Source: Stratiolaelaps scimitus
Taxonomy: Eukaryota; Arthropoda; Arachnida; Mesostigmata; Laelapidae
Direction: 5' to 3'
Assembly: GCA_019614645.1 (NCBI GenBank)
Contig: JABWDB010000013.1
Location: 5,471,501-5,535,500, forward strand
Length of the DNA: 64,000 nt
How positions within the stretch are numbered: position 1 is the stretch's first letter; the number at the start of each line of letters is the position of its first letter. The notes beneath the pieces were generated by a model. That model was not told the origin of the DNA. It made no database searches and saw only the letters and a list, made by a program, of their open reading frames with translations. This document shows positions 34,362 to 46,568 of this stretch, piece after piece. The position numbers and the translations under genes were made by a program.

Positions 34362-37300
34362 TTTGTAGCTGATAATTGGTGATAGTGTGAGAGCGGAGAA
34401 GCTCACTGCCACCTGACGAGTATGTATGAAACCGCCTGAAAATTCGAACAGTTGATTTCATCTGCGCCTTTAGTTATTAACCTATTAAAATTTTCACAGT
34501 TATAGTCTATATAGAATAAATAAATGATGGATAAAAAAGGACTTCTACTCAAAGGTCGGCTTTTTTGCGCTTGGTGGGATCAATTTGAAGGACCATAGTT
34601 TGAGGGACGTTTGCCAATCCACTTTTCAAAAGTACTGACCCGCAAATATAGACATGCTCAGCCGGAGAATCTAACGCTCATCGTACTTCGCCATTGGTCG
34701 GAGATGGACTTTTAAAACACTAAGGGCACTAAGGGCTAGGGCACTACGGCACGACACACCTCTTGAGACATTCTCGGTCTGGTTCGTCTAACACACTACA
34801 GTTTAGCACAGCTGTTTGATGAAAATGATAAAAATAACAAAAAAAATTTAATTAAAAATTCTGGTATATTAAGAAGATAAATTACTGTATATACTCGGAC
34901 TGTTATAAGCGAACGTATAAGGTCAATCAAGCACATTGCGGATAAGAGTCCCGTCATGTTCATGCTAGCTGCCCATGCCGGACACTGGCTGGCGCGATAG
35001 TCATTATAAGCATCTACATACGTAGCTTCGATAAAAGATGTTTTTTTTTATCACTTGTAGGCATATATTGTGTTCGTCTACAGATAAAAAGTTTACAACA
35101 AGGCATTGTACTGCAACTGAACAGCACACTCAAAAGAGTAGACATAACAGACAGCTCCTTGCCTGTTAATTAACATAATTTTATAGAAAAATCACTTCAG
35201 CAATCACGCATGACAATTCCATGCGTGCGTGAATCGTATAGATACAACAAGAACGTCCACCAAACAGCATCTAGCGAGGAGTCGAAGGACGGGACCACTA
35301 CAATCGAAAAAGTCCTCGTCGAACCAGTGGTTCCCATATATTGAATTTGTTCACGTTGGTTGTCGTATGATTTTGATACACGATGGTGCTAGCAGGTGCT
35401 CCGAATGTGTGAAATGGTAACTAACACGTTGGTCTTGGTTGCCGAATATTATATTAGGTTCTCCATTGCAGCGACCGATTGTTATCGACCCGAACGGCTA
35501 GCATTTTCACACGGCTTTGTGGATGAAGAGAAGGTTACAGCATATTACGAAATATCCTTATAACACAAGAACTTTAATTTTTCATGGTGCTTGCAATCGA
35601 AGTTTCCCTCTAGCCAGCAGTACCGAAAGTACCTATCCCTATCGATCTCCTAATGCCAATGTAAAATAGTTTTAGCTAATCGACTACACACCAACGAAGG
35701 CGCACACATGTTACCAGGAAATTACACCACGAAGGAAAAACCCACTTGTTGTTGTGCACGCATTTCAGTGACCATACAGGGGTTAATGGCAACATCGACA
35801 ATAACCATATCTCACCCTCACCATGAAAGAGTCCACTGGCTTACGAATGAAAGCATGTAAAAGAACACACGGTTGCACTTGAAAGGACAATACCTGATGC
35901 AGCGGAATATGCAGGTGCTCCTCTATCAGCAGGAGGAGATTCGAGGGTGATTTCGAAGAAACTCGCTATTTTCTATCTCTCACATCTCATTAACTGTCAC
36001 CTCGCGAATATCTCCGATGATCGCCGGTGTCGTGACTGCCCTTGACGCTCGTTCGTGTATCTCACTTCTTTGCTCTCTCGTTCTCTCTTTATCATTCAGA
36101 GTTTAGCACAATAAACAAGCAGATCACCACCGAAAACTACAAAGTGAGCACGATATGCACACAGAAGTCCACACCGCTGCTGCGGCCCGCTGCATTATAG
36201 CGGCACCCTGTCATCAGCTGCGATTATCACCACGAAAGGCGATGTCATTCAAGGAGCTCGCAGTTGCGACTGCGAGAACCCCGTCAATGCGTACGGCTGA
36301 GTTCCAATCTGCACGACGGCAGGTATATAGGTGGCCGCTATAGTTGTGAAAATATCGAACGTCGGACGCCGATGCTAGCACGCTGTGGAAGGGCCCGAAC
36401 GAGACCGATAGAGTAAGATAGGGGGCCGAAACGCATAACAACTACGACTGCCCATAACGGCTGACTGGAAGAGCACACTCTGTACCGTCGTCTGCCGGCA
36501 TCGACGTACACATGGTAATCGTGACTCAAATGAGGAGCCAAAGAGAAAATAGGGACGAGGCTGGCTGGCGTTGCTACCCTCGCCGTAAATCCTCACACGT
36601 TGAATCGGTACCAGCAAGCTGTCCACCGGACAACCGGCTGGCGGTAGAGGCTCAAGAAGTGATAACTGGGCTACGAGACGAAGCACAGGAGCAACTGTGT
36701 GGCATTAGCAAGCGCCCCGGTGGCCGATGGCAGCTAGCCGTGACGAGATCGGTATCGATGGCAGGAAGCGCAAATCGGGTCTGTATGGCCCGGCTCGACA
36801 GCCCGAGCAACAAGCCGAACACACAGGGGGGAGGGCGGGTTGAGCTCAGCGAATCCAACGTATACAAACTCTCTCACACCTTGCTATACACAGGTACAAA
36901 ACCAATCTCCGTCGTACTCAACATTATTCGTCGGACATCAACGATCCAGCCAGCGAGTCGGCTAGTTCAGTCAGTTTGTGCTAAAACTCTGGGTTCAAGC
37001 GAAAAAGTGACAATTGATTGTTTTGGGTGGTGGATTGATCGGTCGGCTGGTTTTCGTCTGCTGCTTTTTGCCCCCTGACAACAACTCGGCCCAACGACAG
37101 GGAGAGCAGACGGAATAACATGGCCGGACTGACACAACGTTCAATAGGTGGCTATCTGGGATTGCGGAACTGCCGGCGAAGATCGAGAAAGCGAACGGGA
37201 GGATTCGTCGTTCGGAAAACGGTGAACGCGGGTGGCGCATTGTTCACTATCGTTGTGTTTTTGACTTCGTGTGTGAGTGTGAGGAACAAGAACTCGTTCA

Positions 37301-38060
37301 AACATATTGTTTCGTCAATTTTTGTGTGTCTCTCACTGCTAACAAAGACGGCGACGACACTTTATGTGTCTAGGTTTATTTGTTTCGAACAAACACGGGG
37401 TGGGCGACGCCGCACCACGGCAAATTATTATTGTCATTGATTTGGCGCAATTTTAAGAACTCGTCCACCTGATTTGTGCATCTGAGTTTATTAATCAAAA
37501 AGAAGAAATATCGTGATGGAAAGACGATGAGATCATTGTTCACGTACGACCGGCCGTAAGAAGATATCAGCATTATATGTTGGTATTTTGCCGGCTTCTT
37601 TTGTTATTTTAGTAAAAAAAAACAACTTGTTGCCTAAAATATATTCATAAAATGATTTCGTTTGTTATCGTATACTCTTTGCACTTCGACGTGAGTGGTG
37701 TTTATAATTATAGTAATTTATTATTAGGTTGACATAACCGGGTGCAGATTATATCAAGCAGGGGATCGCTGGTGACACATGCATTGGGTTGTGTCTTTTA
37801 GATCACACCTTACGGGCGCGTAAATTAGTTGTCATTGTTGTTATTTTAATCGTACCGAGTAGACTGTATACCAATGTGTAATTGTTCGGTATATGTCACG
37901 TAAGGTCGCTAAGTGGACGATAAAGATTGCTTAATTGAGGTTGACATTCGACAGGGCACATCCTTTACGTTGTCGTAGCAATATTTATCGCTCTCTCAAT
38001 GATCTTCTCTATTGTTTGTTGCTTCTTTTCAGTAAAAGTTACTTGTTATCACGGACGAAT
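34362..38060. other. Divergent intergenic region between MED25 and NUP85
   Basis: It should hold the promoters of both genes. A GC-richer block at about 36050-37250 is the best promoter/5' exon candidate. The NUP85 coding exon starts after a clear TTGCTTCTTTTCAG acceptor at 38032, so NUP85 has at least one 5' UTR exon within or upstream of this block. Open frames of up to 188 codons in the GC-rich block show no recognised homology, and several frames overlap. Confidence 0.5.
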
Positions 38061-41000
38061 ATGATGACGGCACAGGGCGGTGCCCCGCTTATTTCACTGG
38101 CAGGAGCCCTTGACGTTGCCGTGACCTTAGGCAACGAGCCCCTGCGGCCAGTGCACGTACTCAACCTGACCAGCAATCGTATCGACGGTCCACTGCGAAT
38201 CTTCATCGCGCACACCGCCAGCGTCTATCTGGCATTTAGAACCTCGCTGGAGGAGAAGGGCGATAGGCAAGTACTAGCTTAGATATCCATAGCGTGTGGC
38301 AAAAGGTGTGCGACAAAAGGACTATCGCACAGGTGTAGCTCGATCGTATCTGCAGTCGAGCTCCATTGTGACCCACTAATCTGATCCAGTGGCGATATCC
38401 AATATCATATTTTCATATCATATCAGCATATCATAATCAAATGTTTATTCTCGGAACTGCAATATACATACATATGCTAAAGTTCTCGATAAAAAAAAAG
38501 TAAAAAGGTTGTCAGTTCATACTTTGTGCATGATGGTGATGATTTTTTGACGTGCTCTTGCCGAATCGAAACTGCAAAAACACAATTACTGCAACCGAGC
38601 TAGCTACCATTGCTCAGGTATAATGTATGCTATTAATTGATGTTTCGACACGACAGGCGCCAGCTGCTCTCGAGATTCTCAAAACTGTACCGCTCCGCTC
38701 TGGCACAGCTGAACGAGTCTCGAGTGAGCGAGGGAGCGCCACTTTCCGTGTTCCGTGTCTCCGAGAGCGTCTGGCATCTTTGCGAAATTCTAATTCTCGA
38801 TCTACAGCCAACACCGGGTGTTTTAATTCAGGTAGGGTTGCTACTTCAGCTGGCTTCGAGTGTATTGTTAGCATGATTTTTGTAGAGACTGTATAGCTAT
38901 ATTCATCTTATTCTATTTAGCTAGACGCCAAAGCAATTGATGTATATCATTATGATTAGTGACATGCGAAGTCCAACGGAACATTATTGCTTTTCTGATA
39001 ATTGTGATTACCTCAAACGTAAAATATATCCGTTCCTGTGATAACAACCCGTTGACTAATGATTCACCAAACGAATGCTGCATAATGATCATTGTCCCCA
39101 CGGCCCTACAGCAACTTCAGCAATGGGCAGCGGCGTGGAGTTCTTCCCCGACTGGGAAGCGCTCTCCGAAAACAGCTCCGGACGGTGACAGCGACGGCGA
39201 AGACTTCTGGGACAGTTTTACGACTTTAATCATGCTCGGTAATTAATGCACACAAAACACATCAATTTACTAATTTACTTACTTATATATAGACACACAC
39301 TCGAGCTAGCATATGCAGGTGTCACCTACAGCCTCAATCTGGCTACATCGCGTTTAAATACGCTTTCTTGTAATCCAACTCTAATCATATATCTATATAT
39401 GATTTGATATTTAGGTCAAATCGAGGATGCTTGCGCGATGTTGCGGAGCCACGGAGCCGCTGATCGCGAGGACTTTGTTCTGATGACAAAATTGCTGCTG
39501 TCAATGCCGGTTCTAGGCCAGGACGTGTACATGGAATTTCTCACGAAATGGAACGAGTGGCAGGTTGGTTGCAGCTGCCGACGGAAATAACGTTCCGTTA
39601 TCTGTCATTCTGCGTTATCTTTCGACGGGGTGTATCTTACATATGATAGCAGATATGGAAATTTATCGTGTCGATTTTCTTTCACTTAATTTCGCCTGCC
39701 CCCAAAGAGAGGGGGGGACTGTATAAAAGTGCATATAATCAATATAAATTTAGCGTGGGCACCGTTTCTAGCGGGATGGAATAAAATACTTGCCAGAACA
39801 TTGGTCGAGGGCGACGGAAAATAATGCGCCTCGGATCACTTGTCAACTTCTCCTCGGGGAAAACTTGTTTCAAAGATAGGATACGGATGGAATCGATACG
39901 GACTTCTTTGGATACCAAACCACGTGTGCGAATATCTGCTATCATAGTATATTAATGATCGCTCTCATAATATCTATTTTGCTATTCCTAACGATTGCTC
40001 GTCGGTGTTGTCTAATAGCTTATCTAATTGATAACTCATCATCATTCCGTAAGTTTATTATAATGCTTTCTATATGAATGAATGATGAACCTGGAGAAAC
40101 TACAGAATCGACTGTGCTATTGTCTTCGTCAATTGTGCATGCGGTTTCCATTTGTCACATAGGAGACCGTTCGTCAACTGGCTGAAGAAGGCCGCTTCAG
40201 CGACGAACCGAGATTCCATTCCGTGTGTCGAATCCTATGCGGCAATGCTGCGGAACTCGATCGTCGCAAGGACCTCTGTGATTCTTGGTTCCAATTCGTC
40301 GTCACGAAGGCCGCATATTCACAGCCGTTGTTAAAGGTTGCGGACTTGGCCAAGCTTGCTGACGAGGTTCGTAAATGTCATTGCGAGAATTGCACGATAC
40401 ACAATACCTTTTCTTGTTATTTCGAATTATTTCCATCACGTATTGCTTGGTCCTTAATATACTCTTGGGCTTTAATTTCGCTATCAGTTGATAATGGTGC
40501 AACTGATTAATTGGCATGGAAAGGTAGTCACACCATTAGATTTGTCTAAGAGGATAGTTACCTTCTGCGGATCATCTCATTTGGTAGGTTTTGGCTAGTA
40601 AAGACTTCTTTAGCGGAGATTCGCTCAGCCAGTTGGTTCTCGCACTCTTGCACGGAGACCTACAAACATTTACCCGGCTCCTAGCTGATCTGGACGACCT
40701 CTGGTGGACGGGTGCTCATCTTGTGGACCTTTTACGCGAAGGCGGTGATCTTCAGTCGCGAAACGTACCTCATGTGTAAGTTGGCTTCCCTCATGGTACA
40801 TAGCTTCTGACATATGTATTGTTCATAGCCATATACATAGGTACGTGGACAGTATGTACGGTTGTGAAGTTTTTGCTGCTTAGGGCGTTCGCCGTTTTCA
40901 CGAGTGTGAATATGCTAAAAAGTTGTATGTTGCAGGTGTGATATTTATGATCATAGCGATGATATTTATCATTCAGACTACAACCAACTTGCATAGGTAT

Positions 41001-44000
41001 GACCAGAAAACTGGTAACAAATTACATTCAAGTGGCCTCATGGATTCCATCTTCAAATGATCTAAATGGCAACCCTATGTACTATCCTAGCGCTGAGCTC
41101 AATGGAGGATCATCTAGAGGAAGATGATTATAAGATCCTTAATGATATCTGTGTCAGAAATTAGGACGCGGTGAGTGACTGGCAACTATTATTCGCCTCT
41201 CTGGTTGTTGCTATCTACTACTATACTGTGTGAGACCGTTCAAGATACGCAAGATGGCATCTATAAAATTAGACCGTATCCTCGCCGCAGCTAGAATGCA
41301 GATGCAGACTTATTTTCAATTCGGTTCATGTGCCCAGCTTACGAATCAGGTACATGGCCAATATCTTTTGAATGCGCTATGGATTGAACGTTGTCTTGTT
41401 CCATTTTAATCGACAATTCTCAATTAATATTGACAATCGTTATTTGTCAATCGTTGCGTCGGTTTCAGAGAGGCGCTACATGAGCAATTGTTACGCGATT
41501 ACGCCTTGTGTCTGCTTTCGCAACGGCCCCTATGGCAGACTGGTTTAATGTACCTTCACCATGTGAAGCCCGAAAATAGACACATGCTAATTCAAGCTGT
41601 CGCTAGCGTTCATTGTACCACACAGCAAAAGGTGAGAGTCTACATCGATCGTTGTGGTTGTCTTCGTTTACATCTCAACACACACACACAAACACATATA
41701 ATGTCTTACAAGTTTGTGCAATTTGCTATGAGCACTTTTTTGAAATGGTTTTCTATTGCGAAATGTGATACCACCTGCAGAGGGCAGTGCACGATTCCAG
41801 CTACTGTTTTAAAGGCTGAACAACCATAGCTATGTCACGCGGTTTATTACGAAGCAGGCAATCGTATCGTAATTCCATAATTGTTAACATTTGCGAGGTT
41901 ACTTGTTCGTTCTAGACACTCAAGGTGGCTGCGGTAGCCGAGAGCCTGGGACTGCCAGAAGCAGCATTTGCCATCTATCGAATGCAGAGTGTCAAATGGC
42001 TTAAGCGCGACAAGCTAGGTAAGTGTTTAACTCGCTGGCTGACAGCCTAGAAGCTATAGGTTCAACAGCACTTGTGCAGCCGTCAAACAGGCAGAGTAAT
42101 GCGACCCGACCGTAGAGTGTACCATGTCTTGTGATCTTGACATTCGAGGAAGTATCTAGCCTCATAAAGACAGCGTATAAAACTATTGGTTTTTAGTGTA
42201 GGCACACTCTCAGGAGTGCAATGCAGGTACGCAGGCGATCCTCTAGCACGTTTATATTCGGCAAATAAGAACTCACCGCGTAGGATCTTCAACGCGGTCA
42301 AAGGACATAGCACGTCCATGTGTGTCTTTTCAAGCATTTGAACTTACCAGTGAACCAGTAGTTCCGATATCCAAATATTCACGTTAAATTTCAAAACAGC
42401 CAGCTCTTAATGGTCACTAGAGCCTCACTGATCCCACAAGCTTTGATTTCATAAGAACTCTGACACAAATTACTGCAATAATAGCCGCTATTGCTTGTTG
42501 TAGACATGGTTTATCCTCGATCATGGAATAGGCTCTCGCTCAAGCTGAATGAGCTCTGGACAATCACTAGCGATAGTGGAGAGGCTTTGTAAACTAAATT
42601 ATTTAAATGTTAATTCTTAATGAGGACACTAACCTTGAGATTTCCGTAACTCAATACAATAAGCATTTCTGGTTTTGAAAAAAAACTCATTGAAAAAAGA
42701 AATACCACGAAGCCACGCTGGACATTTTACTAAATGTACTCAGTAGTTAACCTCGTGTACTCAATCCGGTCTATTTTCCAACAACTTATTTTCTGATGAG
42801 CGAAATCTTGCATCCAGTAAAAGTGTTGAACGTTTTCAATTTCGCATAGAATAAATTTGAGTTAGTCCAGCGCAAATATATGATGCGAATGATCTAACCT
42901 CATTGAAGTTACATTTGAGTGTTTAGACCGGTTTGAACAGCAGCTCCTCACATAACGAGGCAACATTTTTCTCGTGAGATATATATATATCCTGTATATT
43001 TGTTATATTTACCTTCCCAATATAAATGAGTGCATTCGTTTGGATCAGATTCAGGGCTGGTGTGGGCAATACGTTCGCGAAATTCCCCTCTAGTGTCGCG
43101 TGTTGCCGAACTTTTGCTTGAAGACTATCTGCGCTCTGGCAGCCTCATCTGTGCCGATCAATTACGAGGCCTTGGACAGGTAGGAATTTATACGCAACGT
43201 CAATAACACAAAACAGCACTATCATGGATCAATGTATGGGCTTATTTTGCGAGCTTGAACCAACCGTTAGTATTTTCCAATTCGTGCCTCAATCATGTGT
43301 TTAATGGCCTACAGAACTAAACCGCGTCGTTGCTTTGGATAGGACGTTATTCAGGGTGAGCTGGCCCCACTGCATCAATTTATCAACGTAGATTATTCAA
43401 TAATCTTCGATTATTGTTTCTATTCTCTATATTTGTAGGAAATGCTGGTAAGCGAACGGCTAATGTTCCTGGCAAAATACGCCGAATTCTTGAGCCTTCG
43501 AGAACAAATCGTCAATAGTGGTGAGATGGAAAACCCCGAGGCGGCGACCCAGGCAGCGGAGCTGCTTCTGTTTTTAGTTAATTCAGAATGGTCACCAAGG
43601 TTCTTTGTTTCGCGCCTACTTGAAGATGCCGTTCATCTGTTGGTGGACGACAATTTACCTCCGCAAAATATTGCCCACCTGGATAGGCTTATGGCTTGTC
43701 TTCAGGTAAGCGATATTTCAAGGTTTGAGAGTTTGATGACGACCTGCTCAATAGTACTTCAACTGTTCTCTCACTGAAGGTTATTTCTAGGATGTACGTA
43801 TATTGTTTTCATTCATGCACATTGCAGTTAGAGCTTAACCTGCCAGCTATATACAACAGCTAACCACTAGGTCAAGCCTGGGCCGTCCTGTACCGAAGAT
43901 TGTGTTAGCTGTTTTGTCTAACTTAGAGGGCAAGGCCTGCTCCATACATGTTGCCTTCTGTGTCGCTCTCTCAAAGCCTCACAGTCAAGGTGCAGTCTAG

Positions 44001-44187
44001 CTCATATTGTAATAACGCCTATGTTGTGATTCATGACCAATTACACTTGCAGAGTACGGTAAAACGACGCCCTGGCGAATTAAAGAAGGATCTTCTCGAC
44101 AAACTAAATTTCGCGTGCGCGAAAAGAACAGCGCAATCCTTACTGAGCTTAATGCAGGCGTCTGGCGACACCGCCATGCAGACTTGA
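38061..44187 (+). CDS. NUP85: Nuclear pore complex protein Nup85
   Basis: Eleven exons encode 615 residues: 38061-38266, 38657-38831, 39112-39238, 39415-39563, 40163-40366, 40588-40775, 41469-41631, 41916-42018, 43049-43179, 43439-43705 and 44053-44187. Nup85 is a scaffold of the Y (Nup107-160) complex; its N-terminal blade completes the Seh1 propeller and the rest is an alpha-helical ACE1 stack. Recognisable segments are SKLYRSALAQLNES, VSESVWHLCEILILDL, DLCDSWFQFVVTKAAYS, FSGDSLSQLVLALLHGDLQ, DDLWWTGAHLVDLLREG, YALCLLSQRPLWQTGLMYL and EMLVSERLMFLAKYAEF, in the same order as human. Human Nup85 is 656 residues and the difference is mostly at the N-terminus. Intron 1 is GC-AG (GATAG|GCAAGT). 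The start of exon 9 could instead be six bases further on. The 5' UTR is spliced. Confidence 0.95.
38265..38272 (+). promoter_or_regulatory. GC-type splice donor of NUP85 intron 1
   Basis: AG|GCAAGT is a perfect GC-donor consensus. The downstream exon (acceptor CACGACAG at 38656) needs incoming phase 2, which this donor gives. The nearby GT (38271) would shift the frame out of the conserved RQLLSRFSKLYRS block. Confidence 0.75.
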
Positions 44188-45651
44188 TTTCATCGGGTTG
44201 ATTAACCTAATGTCGTATAACGCGTCTATGATGGCTCATCGTGTGAACAGCTTAGAAGAAGTTCATCTTTAATCGTATAATAGTATGCCAGTTTTTGAGC
44301 ACCGTTACCAATGCCCTGTAACCGTGTTTGTTGTAATGTTGACCTTGCTGCCAATACAAAAATATGTATGTATAATGAATACATTGGTGAAATACACAAT
44401 ATTGTCATATAAACATTGCACTTTTCTTTTTATTCGACCATACATATATATATATAATCAACTCATCATATATACCGTTATTATAATGTTTGTATATGTA
44501 TGTTATATATTTATGCCGCGTAATCACGATTATTTAATCATGAGTACCATTTCTCATATGCATGATAAAAGTAACAACCTATAATAATTAGTCATTTTAT
44601 AGAGAGTGCGTTATCAGCACGAATGATGACGAATACATATAATTTGTAGTCCTAGTCGATGACACCGCCCGAAACTGATTCCCCTGTTCAATCGATTCCA
44701 CACACTTCCACACATAACCGTTGCTTTCTCATCAACACCTTCGGTTTTTTAATACCTAAACAATTTTCGCTCCAACAAATCTCAGTGATCATTCCAGCGT
44801 CGCCTAACCATTGTTCGGCGGCGGCGGCGGTGGCTTCGCTGCCCCCCGTTGTTACTGTCTTCGGTGAATGGCAGTGTGGACAGACCCCGCTCTGGTTCGT
44901 TGAGAAGTTTTTGGGTTTTTCCTTCGATCTCCGGAGACGACGTATAGTCGTTTGCATCCGTGTACATTTGCGACTAGGTTAACGGGGCGTGTTTACGTGG
45001 TGAATATCACTGGGGGGCGGGGGGGGGGAGGTAAATATATATGTAGGTTGATTATACGTGTGTGAGAGGTGAGTTATTGACGGTATATTGTGTATTGGTT
45101 CAGCTATGCTTATATTCATATCGGCTCGGTTGTGGCTTGTGTGCTTTCGTCGCTAATGTCTGCCCTGCTTGATGCATTTAATTAACGAAGGGCTCTGACA
45201 ATGTGGCAGGGGCTTGCTTTTCAACTTTTATAGGGTTCCTGTTGCTAATAAAATCTTATTAAAGCTTATCGTTAGATGATTGCGTTGTGACTAGCAGGCG
45301 AGAGAAATTGCCGCACCGCGGACACGGTGGACCGTCCTGAAGTTGCCTTGTGACTTGGATAAATTGCCATCCTGGATGTAGTCAGGCCACACCAAACATG
45401 TGATTTCTATGCAGCCATTTTGACTGATCACATCGTTAGTCGAGGCCAACTCAATAATCGAATGGTAAATAGTATGTGACCGTTTTGAGCCGTTTCAAGT
45501 GCAAATTTTCGTAGGTCATTCGGAGGGGCTGGTGACTCGCTTGGCTACGGTGATGGCGCCATTTGTATGTGCTTTAGCTTGTCTGTGTGTCTGTGCGTTC
45601 GTGCTTATGATGATGAAAAACTTGTGGTGTTTCATTAACATCTATTAGGAT
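44188..45651. other. Convergent intergenic region between NUP85 and the Cys-loop receptor
   Basis: Holds both 3' UTRs. A GC-richer patch at 44660-44980 is open in several frames on both strands (one minus frame carries CPHCHSPK), but splice sites and homology are lacking. A G-run at 45012-45031 is listed separately. No further gene is seen. Confidence 0.5.
45012..45031 (+). repeat. G-rich tract, G-quadruplex-like
   Basis: A run of six Gs, then CGG and nine to ten Gs and AGG. Similar G-runs occur at 3713-3729 and 1354-1368. Confidence 0.6.
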
Positions 45652-46522
45652 CTATAGGAAATATGCGAGGTTGAAGATGAATATAGCTATGAAGAACACG
45701 ACCCGTGCAAGGATATCGAGGTTGCTGACGGGGTAATGCCGCATTGTCTGTCTCGCGTCCTCCCTAAAGGAGCTACCCGCTAGACCGACCCCGCGGCTGT
45801 TCAGCTATGAGACGGCAATCGGAGACGTTAGTACAGAAACAACAAAGCAGAACAATCGCACATGGACAAAACTCCGTGTTAGTTTATATGTGTCTCAGCA
45901 GCTGTGCCGCATTTGCAGGCAATAGAGCAATGTATTCCACAATTGTTGGAGCTGGTTGCGCTTTAATAATACATAAATAGTTATTTCTCGATCGAGTTTC
46001 AGCTGTAAATTGGCAGGTCCCAAATTCAAAATCATTTCATCAATCCCCCCTAACGACTACTCCCAATATCTTCATCGTTGTATCATTCCATAACAGCAAT
46101 GCTGCTCAAATGCCTAGTTCATGTCACATTTGAGTATTGTATGTTCCAATCGCTGTTCTAAATCTCACACTCTGAGAGTTAAAAACGGGTGTACCATCTA
46201 TACGCTATTGTTCATAGGAGACAAACGACAAAGTGTGATTCCTCCCTCATACCTTTTCGCATCGCTGCACCTCGTGCATATAGATGAGGATGAGAAATTC
46301 GATGAGTGACCCAAGTGCTATCACGAGACAGCCGATGATCCACTGGTGAACCATTGTGTTGGCGAACTCGCGATCGAACGAAAATGAGTAATGCGCCAAC
46401 AGCAACGTGGGAAACAAGTGGAGTAACGACCGGACTGAGGATACCGTGTGCTGCATCGTAGGCAACATCGTACACAAACAGATAGTGATCGGGTGCGACC
46501 ACCAGTTAGAACTCATATATAT

Positions 46523-46568
<46 letters not shown>

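Noticed and set aside
36512..37078. 188-codon plus frame between MED25 and NUP85
   Set aside because: Opposite frames are open too, with no homology or splice support; fits a GC-rich divergent promoter region better.
44659..44982. Overlapping frames with CPHCHSPK (minus) downstream of NUP85
   Set aside because: A single zinc-ribbon-like half motif without a partner pair; no exon boundaries.
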